Assembly: GCA_934661005.1 (NCBI GenBank)
Contig: CAKUIK010000050.1
Coordinates: 1-15,480 of the forward strand
Direction: 5' to 3'
DNA length: 15,480 nt
DNA from: an uncultured Slackia sp.
GTDB lineage: Bacteria; Actinomycetota; Coriobacteriia; Coriobacteriales; Eggerthellaceae
Shown here: positions 14,070-15,480 of the stretch, in pieces
Position numbering within the stretch: position 1 is the first letter of the stretch
Layout: each line of letters opens with the position of its first letter
Notes under the pieces: generated by a model
The model's input: only the letters and a program-made list of their open reading frames with translations
What the model was told of the DNA's origin: nothing
The model's database searches: none
Made by a program: the position numbers and the translations under genes

Positions 14070-15472
14070 CACAACTCCCACGACGCAACCCAAATACCTT
14101 GGGCATTCATCCAACCTTCTGAAGTAACAGGCGCGGCACCGCTCTTCGCTTCGGCGGTACCATACACAAGGCCGCCTGCGGCAACGAGGGATTGATCGTC
14201 GGAATTGAAGTTATCCAAACGAGGAACGGCCGTCCATGCGCCGGAATCGTCGATGATGCCCCAATCGCCTGTCGCGAAATCTTCTGCATACGCCATGCCA
14301 TCGACAAACGGCTTGGCACCCGAGAAGCACGGCTGAATCTTCCATTCGCCCGATTTCGCATCAAGGTAGCCCCATAGACCTGTAACCGAGTCTTTGGCAG
14401 CAACCATTCCGCCACCCGCGTGGTTGATGCCACCCCACAAGTCGACAAGCGTTGCCCATTGCGTAGACTTCGCCGTAGGGTCTTTCACGAGGGCGCCCGT
14501 TTTGTCGATAAGGCCATATGCCGTGGTGCCGTCCATGCCGGTGTAACCTGCTTCGGCCCACATGTCGTTGCCCTGCAGTTTTATGGTGGCATAACCATCG
14601 TAAAAAGGCCCTGCAGCAGCAATGCTCACACCGTCGTGACCGGAACTCGCGCTGAGCGCTTCGTTGCCTTTGCTGTCGATGTAGACGGCCTTGCCATCTT
14701 CGATGCCTTCGAAGCCCACGCCATCGTGGAAGAAGATGGGCTGCTTATAGCAATAGCGATCGGTTTCGGTAGAGCTTTTCGCCGAGTTGAGCGCCCATGC
14801 GCCGTTCTTGTCAATCGCAGCATAAGAATTATTGTGTTTGATGCCGTTTTTCTCGTCATCGAGCTTGCCCGAAACGAACGCGATGCCATCGCTGAACGAC
14901 GTGGCGGCAATGTACCCGCTTGCCACGAGTTCGCCTTGGGCATTTACGAAGCCTGCGCCCTTATCCTCGGAATACACCAGGCCAAGCCCATCGCCGAACA
15001 TACGCGCTTGCTCATATTCGGGCTCGACGACCCACTCGCCCGACTTGTCGATATAACCCCATTTTTCAGTATCGGGGTCTTGCGCGGGAAACGGGTCATC
15101 GTTCATCACGCCACCCGGCAAATCATAAGCGCATCCGAAATCGGGGAAATAGGACTTTGAGCCATTGCTCGGAGAATACGTCGTCACAAGACTAGGCGAT
15201 TGCCCCGGCAAACTCCCAAGCGACTCGAACTGGCACGGAATCACTTGCGTCCCAGCCGCATCGACGAAGCCCCATAACTGAGTTTCGGAATCTCGCACCG
15301 CATAAAAATAGCTGCCGCTTTGCGCATTCTGCGAGCTTGCCGCCTGCGATTGGGGCTCCGTTTCTGAAGCGTATGCCGCCTGATTACAAGGCACCCCCAC
15401 AGTCAAGCAGGCTGCAGCGAGCATGCATGCGGCAGAAATGCCAGCAGCCGCAAAACCGCGTGTGCGCAGCAC
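14069..15472 (-). CDS. Secreted WG-repeat protein (start uncertain, possibly 5' partial)
   Basis: This protein of about 467 residues is exported and built from WG/KWG-type beta repeats. The N-terminus has RTR followed by a hydrophobic stretch (7-27) and a plausible signal peptidase I site after AYA (about 33-35). Repeat units are seen near residues 67 (LWGFVDAAG), 138 (KWGYIDKSG), 174 (AGFVNAQG), 218 (YAAIDKNG), 263 (VYIDSKG), 319 (YGLIDKTG), 367 (LWGYLDAKSG), 404 (DWGIIDDSG) and 453 (GWMNAQG). Some are followed by the usual F.DG-type turn. WG repeats occur in bacterial surface proteins, mostly of unknown role. The first visible start is GTG 15472 with no ribosome binding site; the frame stays open to the window edge, so the true start may lie outside. 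Its TGA overlaps the lipoprotein ATG. Confidence 0.85.
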   Translation of the reverse strand: MLRTRGFAAAGISAACMLAAACLTVGVPCNQAAYASETEPQSQAASSQNAQSGSYFYAVRDSETQLWGFVDAAGTQVIPCQFESLGSLPGQSPSLVTTYSPSNGSKSYFPDFGCAYDLPGGVMNDDPFPAQDPDTEKWGYIDKSGEWVVEPEYEQARMFGDGLGLVYSEDKGAGFVNAQGELVASGYIAATSFSDGIAFVSGKLDDEKNGIKHNNSYAAIDKNGAWALNSAKSSTETDRYCYKQPIFFHDGVGFEGIEDGKAVYIDSKGNEALSASSGHDGVSIAAAGPFYDGYATIKLQGNDMWAEAGYTGMDGTTAYGLIDKTGALVKDPTAKSTQWATLVDLWGGINHAGGGMVAAKDSVTGLWGYLDAKSGEWKIQPCFSGAKPFVDGMAYAEDFATGDWGIIDDSGAWTAVPRLDNFNSDDQSLVAAGGLVYGTAEAKSGAAPVTSEGWMNAQGIWVASWEL

Positions 15473-15480
15473 GTTTTTTA

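Overview
The window looks like chromosomal DNA from an anaerobic, arginine-fermenting actinobacterium. My best guess is class Coriobacteriia, family Eggerthellaceae. This is inferred from moderately high GC, AAAGGAGG-type ribosome binding sites, an encoded tRNA CCA end, an arginine deiminase operon with a YfcC-type exchanger, an unusually long DnaX, and secreted WG-repeat/lipoprotein genes. No database search was possible, so the taxonomy is tentative.

Layout. Positions 1-281 hold a near-perfect 40-bp palindrome and a complete tRNA-Val(UAC) with a strong terminator. A GNAT acetyltransferase of the ElaA/YjcF type follows on the + strand (613-1053). Everything after it is on the - strand. First comes a two-gene cassette (2882 down to 1296): a short YtrA-type GntR repressor and a DUF1648/DUF5808 membrane protein, with a 15-bp-arm inverted repeat over the promoter. 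Next is the arginine deiminase operon, transcribed arcA-arcB-arcC-YfcC exchanger (8007 down to 3080). It has stem-loops in two intercistronic gaps, a factor-independent terminator at its end, and a long AT-rich upstream region carrying nine TGCA cores, some spaced by multiples of 21 bp. A non-coding structured stretch (8468-8785) separates this from the dnaX-ybaB-recR replication/repair operon (12891 down to 8859). The last segment (15472 down to 13020) is a translationally coupled pair: a secreted WG-repeat protein and a lipoprotein of unknown function.

How the genes work together. ArcA converts arginine to citrulline, ArcB splits citrulline with phosphate into ornithine and carbamoyl phosphate, and ArcC makes ATP from the latter. 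The YfcC carrier probably exchanges arginine for ornithine. The ARG-box-like motifs upstream suggest ArgR-type control. DnaX, YbaB and RecR form the common clamp-loader / nucleoid-protein / recombination-mediator cluster. The two exported proteins are co-translated and may work together at the cell surface.

The least ordinary items are the 1000-residue DnaX with a duplicated short motif in its disordered tail, the helically phased TGCA array upstream of arcA, the GntR operator, and the WG-repeat/lipoprotein pair. I saw no mobile elements, CRISPR arrays or recognisable defence genes.
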